Below are positions 39,120 to 48,774 of a stretch of DNA of 64,000 nucleotides, in pieces. How positions within the stretch are numbered: position 1 is the first letter of the stretch; each line of letters begins with the position of its first letter. Below the pieces are notes generated by a model. That model did no database searches, had not been told where the DNA came from, and saw only the letters and a list, made by a program, of their open reading frames with translations. The position numbers were made by a program, and so were the translations under genes. The DNA comes from Deltaproteobacteria bacterium (lineage in GTDB: Bacteria; Myxococcota_A; UBA9160; UBA4427), in the NCBI GenBank assembly GCA_002719955.1, contig PBFW01000071.1, forward strand, positions 1-64,000, read 5' to 3'.

Positions 39120-39620
39120 TCAGCGGATCTCGAGAATTTTCAGGGTACGCTGGCCGCGCGGTGTGTGAACCGTCCCTTCGTCTCCCTTGCCCAGGCCTAG
39201 GAGCGTCCGGCCGAGGGGCGAGGCCGGCGTCAGTGTCCGAATTCGCTCGCTCGAGTCCTCGAGTTCCAGTCCCCCCGCGCCGGGTACGAGGAACCAGGTT
39301 TCCCGGGTCGTTACGTCTACTGCGTCGTCCTGGCTCGCAATGAGGACGAGCGCGCTGACAGCAATGGAGTCGCCGGGCTCGAAGTCTCGGAGCTCGAGAC
39401 GCGTGAGGGCGGTCAGGGTTCGTCGCAGGTCGGTGACGCGCTCCGCCAATCCACGAGCGAGATAGCCCTGCTCGGTCGCCCGTGTGTCCTTGGCATGCTC
39501 CGCGCGACTCTCTTCATGGGTCGCCCCCTCCTGCGTATCTCTTTGCCGCCTTTCGAGGGATTCGAGATCGGCTGTGACCTGATCGCATAGCACCTCGAGC
39601 AATTCGGCTTTGTCGATCAT
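39120..39620 (-). CDS. GreA/GreB family elongation factor-like protein
   Basis: Coiled-coil-like N-terminus; C-terminal LASQDDAVDVTTRETWFLVPGAGGLEL...RIRTLTPASPLGRTLLGLGKGDEGTVHTPRGQRTLKILEIR. Confidence 0.75.
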   Translation of the reverse strand: MIDKAELLEVLCDQVTADLESLERRQRDTQEGATHEESRAEHAKDTRATEQGYLARGLAERVTDLRRTLTALTRLELRDFEPGDSIAVSALVLIASQDDAVDVTTRETWFLVPGAGGLELEDSSERIRTLTPASPLGRTLLGLGKGDEGTVHTPRGQRTLKILEIR

Positions 39621-39748
39621 CTCTCCGCTCGCATCGTGTCCTTCGATGCCTCGCTGGTCCGGGCGAGGCGCCTTGGATATCGTCGCGGCCGACGGCGGCC
39701 GGGGCCCTTCGGGCCGCTTCGCAGACTCATTTCAGAAGGACTCTCGTC

Positions 39749-40366
39749 ATGAAGCTCCATCATATTCCCGGTTCCCGTTCCTGCCGAGTTCGCTGGCTTC
39801 TTGAGGAGCTGGGAATCGAATACGAACTGGACCAGAAAACACTCGGAGACGGCTCGCTGCGCAGCGAGGCGTACCTTGCGAAGAATCCCAATGGGAAGGT
39901 GCCGACCCTCGAGGACGAGGGCGTCGTCTTCCACGAATCCGGGGCGATCGTACAATATCTTCTGGAGCGCTATGGCGAGGGCCGCCTTGCTCCCGCCGTC
40001 GGGACGCAGTCACGACCGATCTTTCTGCAGTGGCTCCACTGGGCCGAAGCCACGCTGATGCCGCCGATGGGCGCCATCATGGCGAATCGATTCGTACTCA
40101 AGGGAGAGGATCGAAGCGAGGCCGCGCTCAGCGTAGGGCGGCGGCAATTCGCGAACGCGCTGCGCATCCTGGGAGAGGCCGTCGACGGAAAACAATTCCT
40201 GGTCGACGACGCGTTCAGCGCTGCGGACATCATGGCGGGCTACAGCCTCTCGCTCGCAAGGGGAGTTGGCGAGTTGCCCGAAGAACCGAAATCCCTCGCC
40301 ACTTGGCTCGAGGGGCTCGCGTCGCGTCCGGCGTATCAGCGTTCCTTCGAGGGCGGTTTCGGCTGA
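39749..40366 (+). CDS. Glutathione S-transferase family protein
   Basis: MKLHHIPGSRSCRVRWLLEELGIEYELDQKTLGDGSLRSEAYLAKNPNGKVPTLEDEGVVFHESGAIVQYLLERYG. Confidence 0.93.
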   Translation: MKLHHIPGSRSCRVRWLLEELGIEYELDQKTLGDGSLRSEAYLAKNPNGKVPTLEDEGVVFHESGAIVQYLLERYGEGRLAPAVGTQSRPIFLQWLHWAEATLMPPMGAIMANRFVLKGEDRSEAALSVGRRQFANALRILGEAVDGKQFLVDDAFSAADIMAGYSLSLARGVGELPEEPKSLATWLEGLASRPAYQRSFEGGFG

Positions 40367-40395
40367 ATCCCGAATCGATCGATCCCCCCTGGCTT

Positions 40396-41085
40396 CTAGG
40401 GCTTGGGCCCGAAGAGATTTCTCTTGGCTTCGTCATCGAGGCCCCCATCCATCCCCTCGACCAGGTCCAATCCCGCTTCGAGCCCCCGCGCGAAGGCGGG
40501 TCGCGCGTGGAGTTCTTCGAACCAGCGCCGCAGATCTGGCAGATCATCGAGGGTCTGCGCGTGGTGGTCGCGCAGATGAACCCAGGGCCAGCACAGGATG
40601 TCGGCCATCGAAAATTCTTCGGCGAGGTAGGGGCGGTCGCGAAGTCGCTTGTCGAGGACCTCATAGAGCCGTCTCGCCTCTCGGGTGTAGCGGTCGATCG
40701 CGTAGTCGATCGGGTTGGGCGCGTAGTTTCGGAAGTGGCCGGCCTGACCGCACATGGGTCCCTGGTTCGCCATCTGCCAATGCATCCATTCCATCGCCTG
40801 GACGCGCCGTCGCGTGTCGCTGGGCAGCAGCCGACCGGTCTTGTCTGCGAGGTATTGCAGGATTGCGCCCGATTCGAAGACCGAGATCGGTTCACCGCCG
40901 TCGGTCGGGTTCCGATCGACGATCGCGGGCATCCGGTTGTTCGGGCTGATCGCGAGGAAGGCGGGTTCGAATTGCTCGCCGCGGGCGATATTGCAGCCGA
41001 CGATGCGGTAGGGCAGTTCGAGTTCTTCGAGCGCGATGCTGACCTTCCAGCCGTTCGGGGTCGGGAAATAGTGGAGGTCGATCAT
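40396..41085 (-). CDS. Glutathione S-transferase family protein
   Basis: MIDLHYFPTPNGWKVSIALEELELPYRIVGCNIARGEQFEPAFLAISPNNRMPAIVDRNP...FESGAILQYLADKTG. Confidence 0.93.
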   Translation of the reverse strand: MIDLHYFPTPNGWKVSIALEELELPYRIVGCNIARGEQFEPAFLAISPNNRMPAIVDRNPTDGGEPISVFESGAILQYLADKTGRLLPSDTRRRVQAMEWMHWQMANQGPMCGQAGHFRNYAPNPIDYAIDRYTREARRLYEVLDKRLRDRPYLAEEFSMADILCWPWVHLRDHHAQTLDDLPDLRRWFEELHARPAFARGLEAGLDLVEGMDGGLDDEAKRNLFGPKP

Positions 41086-41490
41086 TGCGCGAGGATATCA
41101 TTGCGCGTGGTCAACCGGTGCGGACTCGACGGGTGGTTTTGTGGAATCGACCGAATCGACTCGGTTTCTTGATCACGAGTGAGAAATATTGTTATCGGTG
41201 GTGCGTGAGGAGGCGGCCAGGGGCGGCACGGGCGCTCGAGCGGTCCCATTTCAGCTCGGAATCGCTAAGATGCCGCCGGCCCGCCGGCGCCTCCGCGCCG
41301 TCTTCGGCCTTCTCCGGTCGAGCACTGGAATGGGCGCGTCCGGAGCTTTTCCCAGCCCAGACTCCCACGCTGCGGCGGTTGCGCCGTGGGGGTGTGGTGT
41401 TGGATCCACCCATCGATTTCGCGCCGGACGCGGATCGCGCGAGGAATCAGGGACAAACGTTCGCACTGCGGACACGGCCCGGGAGTAAAG

Positions 41491-42570
41491 ATGGATTTTG
41501 GATTGAGTGAAGAGCAGGAGATGCTCCAGGAGACGATTCGGGGATTCGCGCAGAACGAATGCCCGACCACGCGTCTGCGCGAACTCTTCGACGAGGGGGA
41601 GGGCCATGATCCCACGCTCTGGTCGGCGTTGGCCGAGATGGGTGTGGCCGGTCTGATCGTGCCCGAGGAGCAGGGTGGCGCTGGAATGGAGCTGCTCGAT
41701 CTGGCCCTGGTGGCCGAGGTGCTCGGGGAGTTCGCGATGCCCGGCCCCTTCTTGGCTCATTCCCTGGCGGTGCAAGGCGTAATGCTGCGCGGCAGTCAGG
41801 CGCAGCGCGAGGCCCTCTTGCCGGCCCTCGCCGGGGGTGATCAGATCGCGACCGTCGCGTTCCAGGAGAGCGACACCGCTTGGGCGCCTGCGGACTGGAC
41901 GGCGAAGCTCGATGGCGATCGCCTCTCGGGCGTCAAGACGGCGGTCTCTCATGCGACGTTGGCCGATCGGATCCTCGTCGGCGTTCAGGATGATGAACTC
42001 GTCTGGGTCGACGCGAAGGCGCAGGGCGTTCGGATCGAGTCGGTGGACGGCATCGACCGGACCCGTCCGCTTGCGACGATCACTTTTACCGGCGCGCCGG
42101 CGGAGCGACTCGAGGGCGGTTCTGGAACCGCGCAGCAGTTGCTCGACGCGAGCGCCGTATTGCTGGCGGCGGACGCCTTCGGCGCCGCTTCGAAGCTGAT
42201 CGATCTCGATGTTGCCTACGCGCTCGACCGGGAACAATTTGGCCAGCCGATCGCGCAGTTCCAGGCGATCAAACACACGATCGCGCGGCTGGCCACGGAG
42301 ATCGAACCCACCCGCGCACTCTGGTGGTACGCGGCGCACGCGCTCGATCACCTGCCGGACGAAGCTCCGCGCGCCGCGTCCGTGGCGAAGGCCCATATCA
42401 CGGATCGCGCGATGAACGCCGCCCGGCAATCGGTCGAACTCCACGGTGGTTACGGTTTCACCTGGGAATGCGAAGTGCAGATGTGGTTCAAGCGGATCAT
42501 GTTCGATCGAGTCATGCTCGGGACGCCCGACCAGCACCGCGAACGAACCGCCGAAATCGGAGGCTACTGA
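41491..42570 (+). CDS. Acyl-CoA dehydrogenase family protein
   Basis: MDFGLSEEQEMLQETIRGFAQNECPTTRLRELFDEGEGHDPTLWSALAEMGVAGLIVPEEQGGAGM...HGGYGFTWECEVQMWFKR. Confidence 0.93.
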   Translation: MDFGLSEEQEMLQETIRGFAQNECPTTRLRELFDEGEGHDPTLWSALAEMGVAGLIVPEEQGGAGMELLDLALVAEVLGEFAMPGPFLAHSLAVQGVMLRGSQAQREALLPALAGGDQIATVAFQESDTAWAPADWTAKLDGDRLSGVKTAVSHATLADRILVGVQDDELVWVDAKAQGVRIESVDGIDRTRPLATITFTGAPAERLEGGSGTAQQLLDASAVLLAADAFGAASKLIDLDVAYALDREQFGQPIAQFQAIKHTIARLATEIEPTRALWWYAAHALDHLPDEAPRAASVAKAHITDRAMNAARQSVELHGGYGFTWECEVQMWFKRIMFDRVMLGTPDQHRERTAEIGGY

Positions 42571-42571
42571 G

Positions 42572-43780
42572 ATGGATCTCGAATACAGCCAGGAACACGA
42601 ATCCTTTCGCACCTCCGTTCGGACCTTTTTGAAGGGCTGGCCTCTCCAGGGAAACGAGGCGCAGCTTCCGATCGAGCAACAGGAGACACTCTTTCGCAAA
42701 CGCGGGATCGATGCCGGTTTCGTGTATCGCAAGGTGCCGAAGAAATACGGCGGTTCTGAGCAGGACGACGACGCGATCAAGGATCAGATCATCCAGGAGG
42801 AATTCCATGCGGCCCAGGCGCCGCGGGATCTATCGACACAGGGTGCGGGTATGCTCGTTCCGACGCTGCTCGAGTTTGGTACCGAGGCGCAGAAAGAACG
42901 CTATATCCCGCCGGCGCTCTTTGGCGAGGAGAACTGGTGCCAGGGATATAGTGAGCCCGGATCCGGCAGTGACCTGGCGTCGCTTCAATGTCAGGCGCGT
43001 CTCGAAGGGGATGAGTGGATTCTGAACGGCCAGAAGATCTGGACGAGTAGCGCGCAGCGGGCGCAGATGATGTTCGGCCTCTTCCGAACCGAGCCCGACG
43101 CCAAGAAACACGCGGGCATCTCCTATCTGCTCGTGCCGATGGACACGCCAGGACTCGAGGTTCGGCCCCTTCGCGAAATGGGTGGCGGCCACGAGTTCAA
43201 CGAAGTGTTCTTCACCGATGCCCGCATTCCCGCCGGCAATATCGTGGCTTCTCGCGGTCAGGGCTGGCAGGTCTCACGCGCCACCCTCGTGCACGAACGC
43301 AACCTGATCGGGAATCCGAACATGATGCGCGAAGCTTTCGGCGATCTCCTCAATCTGGCGCGCACGCGTCAGATCGAGGGGCGCCCCGCGATCGAAGATC
43401 TCGGGTTTCGCCGCCGCATCGCCGAGATCGAGGGCTATGTGCAGACCGGCGAACTCTCTGGCATGCGTCAGTTCACGGCGGCCCACCGCGGTGAGATGGC
43501 GAAGGTCATGCGCCCCATGATGATGAACAAGGTGTCCTCGACGGACACGATGCAGATGATCATGAAATGCGCCTACGACCTCCTCGGAGGCGACGGCGTG
43601 CTCGCGCCGACGGAGGAAGAACTGGACAATTGGGGTCGCACGACGACCTCGTCGGGTTGGGTGCTCCAGTACATCTTCTCGATGGGGCCGGCGATCGCCG
43701 GGGGGGCGACCAACATCCAGCTCAATATCATCGGTGAGCGCGGCTACGGGTTGCCCCGGGACCTGCGCAAGGCGAACTGA
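42572..43780 (+). CDS. Acyl-CoA dehydrogenase family protein
   Basis: MDLEYSQEHESFRTSVRTFLKGWPLQG...NWCQGYSEPGSGSDLASLQCQARLEGDEWILNGQKIWTSSAQRAQMMF. Confidence 0.95.
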   Translation: MDLEYSQEHESFRTSVRTFLKGWPLQGNEAQLPIEQQETLFRKRGIDAGFVYRKVPKKYGGSEQDDDAIKDQIIQEEFHAAQAPRDLSTQGAGMLVPTLLEFGTEAQKERYIPPALFGEENWCQGYSEPGSGSDLASLQCQARLEGDEWILNGQKIWTSSAQRAQMMFGLFRTEPDAKKHAGISYLLVPMDTPGLEVRPLREMGGGHEFNEVFFTDARIPAGNIVASRGQGWQVSRATLVHERNLIGNPNMMREAFGDLLNLARTRQIEGRPAIEDLGFRRRIAEIEGYVQTGELSGMRQFTAAHRGEMAKVMRPMMMNKVSSTDTMQMIMKCAYDLLGGDGVLAPTEEELDNWGRTTTSSGWVLQYIFSMGPAIAGGATNIQLNIIGERGYGLPRDLRKAN

Positions 43781-45013
43781 GGCGCGGCACCCGGGGCGGG
43801 AGTGTCCGCTGCTGGCCGCGCCGGGGCCCCTCAAGCCTCTGACCGAGACCGCCGATCGGGTCAGCATGGAATCGGGACTGCAGCGCGCATTCGTGAAGGC
43901 CGGTCCCGGGGCGATCGGAGGGTTCGCCTCGGGTCCCACCGCGATTGGCCCTCCGCCACCGGATCCGGCTTCGATCGTGAAGGTTCCGTTCCAGAACAGC
44001 TACTCGGAGTTGGCCACGCAGACCGGTGCCTCGCTCGCCGCGCCCGGTCTGCTTCGGGCCATCGCTGAAATCGACTCGCTGACGGCGGTCTACGCCCGGA
44101 TCGAGGAGCGGATTCGAGAGGTGGGGGCCGCTCTGGCCAACGGGGAGGCCGCTTCGTCGACGCCCCGGGGAATTCCCCGAGGCAGAGACAAGGGCCACTC
44201 GGACGAGGGATCAGATGGTCGCGACACCCGGCGGGGCTTGGGTCGCCCAGGCCAATATCTCAGCGAGCACAGCATTCGCTCTCCTGCGTGAGTAATCGGC
44301 ACAGGGAATGCGCTCCTCCTTCGGGCAGGGGCAATACGTGTGCATCGGAGCTCCACGAGGACGTGCAGGGGGAAGAAATCGAGGTTTTCCTGAAAGGGGC
44401 GCGCCACGTCAGCCTCGAATGGGTCACTTATCTCTATGACACGGGGGGGCCCTGTCAATTTCTGGGATTCGGAACAAGGCTACGCGCTTGTGCTGCGTGT
44501 GAGCGATTGCCGCTCTTTGTCCGCCGTTCGGTCTGTGTGCCGGCGCGGGGACCTGAGCTTGTGCCTGCGGGCATGCTGACGAGCCAACAACGATAGAGTT
44601 GGCACGCTGGCTTGTGGACTGGGTGCATGCAAGAGTGCAAAGTGGCCAATTGATCAGGCCAGGGTGCAAGGTCGCCCCGTAGCCAGCTCCTTATAGACCG
44701 TTCATAGAGGGTGGATGAAGCCTTGGCGCTCCTCGACGGGCCCGTGGATGGGTCCATCGTCGATCTGCCATCAGACTTTTTCTGCGCGCTAACGGCCGCG
44801 ACAGGGAAGCTGTATCCGCAGACACGAAACACATGACAGCAGAAGTGCGTATTCGCAGCGTCGCGAAGGCTCAATCAAGAGTTGGGAAGGCGTTGTGAGG
44901 GAGTTGCTGTTGTGTCCCGCACGTCCGCTGCTGCGGCGTTCGTCATTGGTGACGTTCACGCCGCATATGTTGAACCTGACGAATCTCCGGATTGCATCCA
45001 ATCGATCGCTCTG

Positions 45014-45694
45014 ATGAGGATGGGGCCATCCCCATTATTGGACGAGTCGCCATTGGACGAGTCGCCGACTGAATTCGGTGAGCCATCCGGGCCACCTGAT
45101 TTCGCTTCGATGAGCGATCAGGAACTGCTCGACGGAATCCGGGCTAAGAGCGAGGTCCATTTCGCCGAACTGTATCGTCGATATTTCCAGAGGATCTACA
45201 ACTTCGTCTACACGCGTATGCGAAATCATGCTGAAACGGAAGAGGTGGTTCAGGAGACCTTTCTCGCCGTGTTCAAGTCCTTCGAGAATTATCGCGGTCA
45301 GTCGTCGTTGCTTTCCTGGGTGTACGGGATCGCGAAGAATACGACGAATAACAGCCTGCGGCGAACGAAGAAACAGAGCGAGCGAATCGAATTGGCTGAC
45401 GATGAGGATCTGATCCCGCGCGCGTCGATCGAACTCGCGATGCCGGATGAACAACTTGATCTTCACCGCTTTCGGGAGCAGTTGAGCGAGAGATTGGACA
45501 CGCTTGCGACCTGGCAGGCCGAGATCTTCGAGATGCGGCATTTCGAGAATCTCTCGATTCCCGAGATCTCTGAGCGGACCGCGCGTTCGAGTGATGCCGT
45601 CCGCTCGAGTCTCTACCGCGTGAAACGGATGTTCTTCGACGCCGCAGAGGCGAGCGGCGGTGTTGCGCTCGCCGTCGGAGGTGGCCGCGGATGA
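45014..45694 (+). CDS. RNA polymerase ECF-type sigma factor
   Basis: FAELYRRYFQRIYNFVYTRMRNHAETEEVVQETFLAVFKSFENYRGQSSLLSWVYGIAKNTTNNSLRR ... sigma-4-like NLSIPEISERTARSSDAVRSSLYRVKRMFF. Confidence 0.9.
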   Translation: MRMGPSPLLDESPLDESPTEFGEPSGPPDFASMSDQELLDGIRAKSEVHFAELYRRYFQRIYNFVYTRMRNHAETEEVVQETFLAVFKSFENYRGQSSLLSWVYGIAKNTTNNSLRRTKKQSERIELADDEDLIPRASIELAMPDEQLDLHRFREQLSERLDTLATWQAEIFEMRHFENLSIPEISERTARSSDAVRSSLYRVKRMFFDAAEASGGVALAVGGGRG

Positions 45695-46002
45695 AACGCA
45701 CCAACGAGGATGTTGTGGGACGTCCCAGGACGCGCGAAACAAGGCGGGACGCCGCCGGAATGGCAAATTCGACTCCGGTCCTGGATGTCGCGTCGTTCCG
45801 ACATGCGCTCCACGATCCGATGGGAACGGAGCAGGACGATGCCGAGTGGCTCGCCGAATTCACAGACTTCATGACTGGGGACGCGGAGATCGAGATGGCC
45901 GAGTTGCTACCGCCGGATCCGGTCTTCCGTGAGCGTCTGCGCCGCCGCCTCTGGCGAACGCATGTGATGACCCGTCCGGATGATGGGGGAGGGACGCACT
46001 GA
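45691..46002 (+). CDS. Small protein translationally coupled to the sigma factor (putative anti-sigma or regulatory)
   Basis: ATG overlaps sigma stop by 4 bp; 103 aa, no recognised domain. Confidence 0.55.
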   Translation: MKRTNEDVVGRPRTRETRRDAAGMANSTPVLDVASFRHALHDPMGTEQDDAEWLAEFTDFMTGDAEIEMAELLPPDPVFRERLRRRLWRTHVMTRPDDGGGTH

Positions 46003-46162
46003 GTTTTCGCGGATAGAGCCCGCCCCCTCTCCGATCCGGTCGCCCGCGGGGTAATGACTCGATCCCACGGTTTCTCCTCGCGCGCTCCTGGATGGCTGGC
46101 GTCCCGGCAGGATTGGGGCAAGATGGGAGCTAGAAAATTTGTACGAAGGGAGTCCCTCATCC

Positions 46163-46753
46163 ATGACGATCGCCATTCCCGGAAATCAGAATCGTGGCAG
46201 CCAGATTGATGTGAGCGACGAGATCGAGCATGACGAGGCGTATTTCGATGACGCTTCGGGGCGTGCGCGCAGCTTCGATTCCCGTCTGCTCGAAGAACCG
46301 CTGACGTTGCTGCCGAGTCGTCCGCCGCTCGCGATGTCCGAGGCCGCCTCGGTGACGGACGCGATGCACGCGATGAAGCGCCGCCACCGGGGCTGTGTGC
46401 TGATCACGCAGGAGGGTTCGCTGGACTCTCCCCTGATCGGAATCTTCACCGAGCGCGACGTGCTTTTGAAGATCATCGACTGCGGTCGCAATCCAGCCAC
46501 CATCGGACTCGGCGAGGTGATGACGCGTGACCCCGAATCTCTGGCGATCGACGCGAAGCTTGCGTGGGCGCTGAATATGATGTCGGTGGGCGGATTCCGG
46601 CATCTCCCCGTGACGGACGAGCGCGGTTGGCCGGCGTTCATCCTGTCGGTTCGCGACATCGTCGAGTTCCTGGTGGAGTCTTTTCCTTCGGAAATCCTCA
46701 ATCTTCCACCTGATTTCCGCCGGGCAAAGAGCCTAGCTCGCGACGGGGCTTGA
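46163..46753 (+). CDS. CBS domain-containing protein
   Basis: SVTDAMHAMKRRHRGCVLITQEGSLDSPLIGIFTERDVLLKIID ... VMTRDPESLAIDAKLAWALNMMSVGGFRHLPVTDERGWPAFILSVRDIVEFL. Confidence 0.9.
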   Translation: MTIAIPGNQNRGSQIDVSDEIEHDEAYFDDASGRARSFDSRLLEEPLTLLPSRPPLAMSEAASVTDAMHAMKRRHRGCVLITQEGSLDSPLIGIFTERDVLLKIIDCGRNPATIGLGEVMTRDPESLAIDAKLAWALNMMSVGGFRHLPVTDERGWPAFILSVRDIVEFLVESFPSEILNLPPDFRRAKSLARDGA

Positions 46754-46849
46754 GAGCGCCCATCTCGACCCCAACCCACGTTGTCCCCCCCCCTCCTCCG
46801 AATAACTTGAGTTAATCGCCGACCGGACGTTATTGTATCGCGAGGCCGT

Positions 46850-48072
46850 ATGTCGACGGAATCTGTGGATGAGTTCTTTCTGAGCCGCCAGCCGATCATT
46901 GCAGGCGAGCGCCGACTGGTGGGTTGGGAGCTAGCCATCACCTCCGCGGCCGGTCGGGAGTTGACGGATTCGGAAGAGTCGGGCGAAGACGGCGAACTGG
47001 GACTCATTGTTATGCGGCGGACGCGCACTGCTCCCCGTTGGCCGGCGAGTCATTTTCGGCGACGTCTTCGAACATTTGCCGCGCAATCGTTTCCTGTTGG
47101 GTCTCTCCCCGTGTGACGAGGTCGATGCGAGTTTTTTGAATCGGCTCTACGATCTACATAGTCGGCAGGGGATCCGGTCGCTCTTCTTCGACTATTACCC
47201 GTCGAGATCCGCGCGAGCAGTTGCTCGAGCTGGCCGACGCGGTCCACATCGACATTCTTGAGATGGAAGAGAGACGTCGCGCGCTCCTGGTGCGACGAGC
47301 CCAACGTCGAAACCTGCAGGTCCTTGCGTCGTCGGTTGAATACGACGCCGATTTCGTCCGCATCCGCGATTCCGGATTCGAACTCTTTACGGGCGGGAGC
47401 GATTCGGACGGATCGGACAACGAAGAGACCAAGGCCACGGCGGGGGGAAGGGTCCTGCTCCAGCTTCTCGTGGAGGCTCAGGGCGAACTCGAGATCGAGC
47501 CGGTCACGCGTCAGATAGAAGCCGTGCCCGCGCTGGAAGAAGGGCTCCTGCGACTGGTGAATTCTCTGGAGCTCGCGCGGGCTCAGAAGATCGAGAACAT
47601 CGGACAGGCGCTGATCCTGATCGGCGCCAAGGGCCTGAGCGGCTGGTTGGATCTGCTGCTCTTCCAGATTGGCAGCGCACACGGGACGCGCGGCCCCCTC
47701 TTTCGCGTCGCGGCGCCAGGGGCGCGTTTGATGGAGGTCATCGTCTCCTCATCCGCTGGTGCGGAAAGCGCGGATCCCCTCGTCACAGCGAAGGGTGAGA
47801 CGGCTTTTCTGGTCGGGATCCTGTCGCTCGTCCACGCATTGCTCAGAATCGATCGCAAGAAGGCGAGTTCCGGGCTGGTGATGCCCGACGAGATGGGCAG
47901 GGCATTGCTGAAATACGAGGGTGAACTGGGTCGCCTGCTTCGGCTCAGCGAATGTCTCGACTCTGGTGAGTTCGCGGAGGTCGCGAGGATTGCTCAGGCA
48001 TTGTCGCTGACCCCGGGAGAGATCTGGGCCCACCAGACCGATGTCTTCGATCGGGTCATGCAGATGATCTAG
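46850..48072 (+). pseudogene. EAL/HDOD-type (YuxH-like) signalling protein split over three reading frames
   Basis: MSTESVDEFFLSRQPIIAGERRLVGWELAI (frame 1), GRRVIFGDVFEHLPRNRFLLGLSPCDEVDASFLNRLYDLHSRQGIRSLFFDYYP (frame 2), DPREQLLELADAVHIDILEMEERR...HDOD-like remainder (frame 3). Confidence 0.65.
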
Positions 48073-48112
48073 CGAGGCGGGGCCGACGCCCACCGGCTCT
48101 CGAGGCCGAGCT

Positions 48113-48664
48113 TCAGGTCACTTCCAAAGCGCGCGTCATCACGATCTTTCCCGATCGGATCAGCTCGATGATCTTCTCCTCGGGGAAGAGGGCGATCATT
48201 GCATCGAGCTTGTCGCTGTCCCCGTAGACCCGAAGAATGATGCTCTGCGCGGCGTAATCGACGACCTTGGCGTTGAAATGCTCTGCGATCTCGAGCGCTT
48301 CCCGGCGGAAATCCCCTTCGCAACGAATCTTGATGAGCGCGATCTCGGTCTCGAAGCGATCCGAGGTCGTGTGGTCGAGGGCGTGTACGACGTCGACCAG
48401 CTTGGCCAGCTGCTTGATCATCTGCTCGAGAATCGAAGGATCCCCGGAACAGGTTACCGTCATGCGCGAGAAGCCTACTCGAGCGGCCGGGCTGACGACC
48501 AGGCTCTCGATATTGTAGCCCCGGCGCGAAAAGACCATCGCGACGCGGACGAGAACACCGGGCGCATCGCGGACCAGGAGCGAGATCGTGTGGAGGTCCT
48601 TGGATTTGTCGGCGGTGGGGTCTGGGCTCTGGTCGAGCTGGGCAGTCGAATTCAGGTCATTCAT
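48113..48664 (-). CDS. ilvN: Acetolactate synthase small subunit
   Basis: HTISLLVRDAPGVLVRVAMVFSRRGYNIESLVVSPAARVGFSRMTVTCSGDPSILEQMIKQLAKLVDVVHALDHTT. Confidence 0.95.
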   Translation of the reverse strand: MNDLNSTAQLDQSPDPTADKSKDLHTISLLVRDAPGVLVRVAMVFSRRGYNIESLVVSPAARVGFSRMTVTCSGDPSILEQMIKQLAKLVDVVHALDHTTSDRFETEIALIKIRCEGDFRREALEIAEHFNAKVVDYAAQSIILRVYGDSDKLDAMIALFPEEKIIELIRSGKIVMTRALEVT

Positions 48665-48774
48665 CGTTGGGGATCCTTGGCTGGCTCGGGCTCGTTCGGT
48701 CGAGGAAATCGATGTCGATCGGGCGGGGCCCGCAATCGCGGCGGGAATCACCCGACGCCTGTGCCGGAGCGCGG

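Noticed and set aside
44428-44460. Possible hairpin gacacgggggggccctgtc
   Set aside because: Arms contain a bulge and there is no T tract or gene context to support a terminator.
44599-44620. Sigma-54-like promoter TTGGCACGCTGGCTTGTG
   Set aside because: The -24 half looks good, but the GG-to-GC spacing and the -12 element do not match the consensus.
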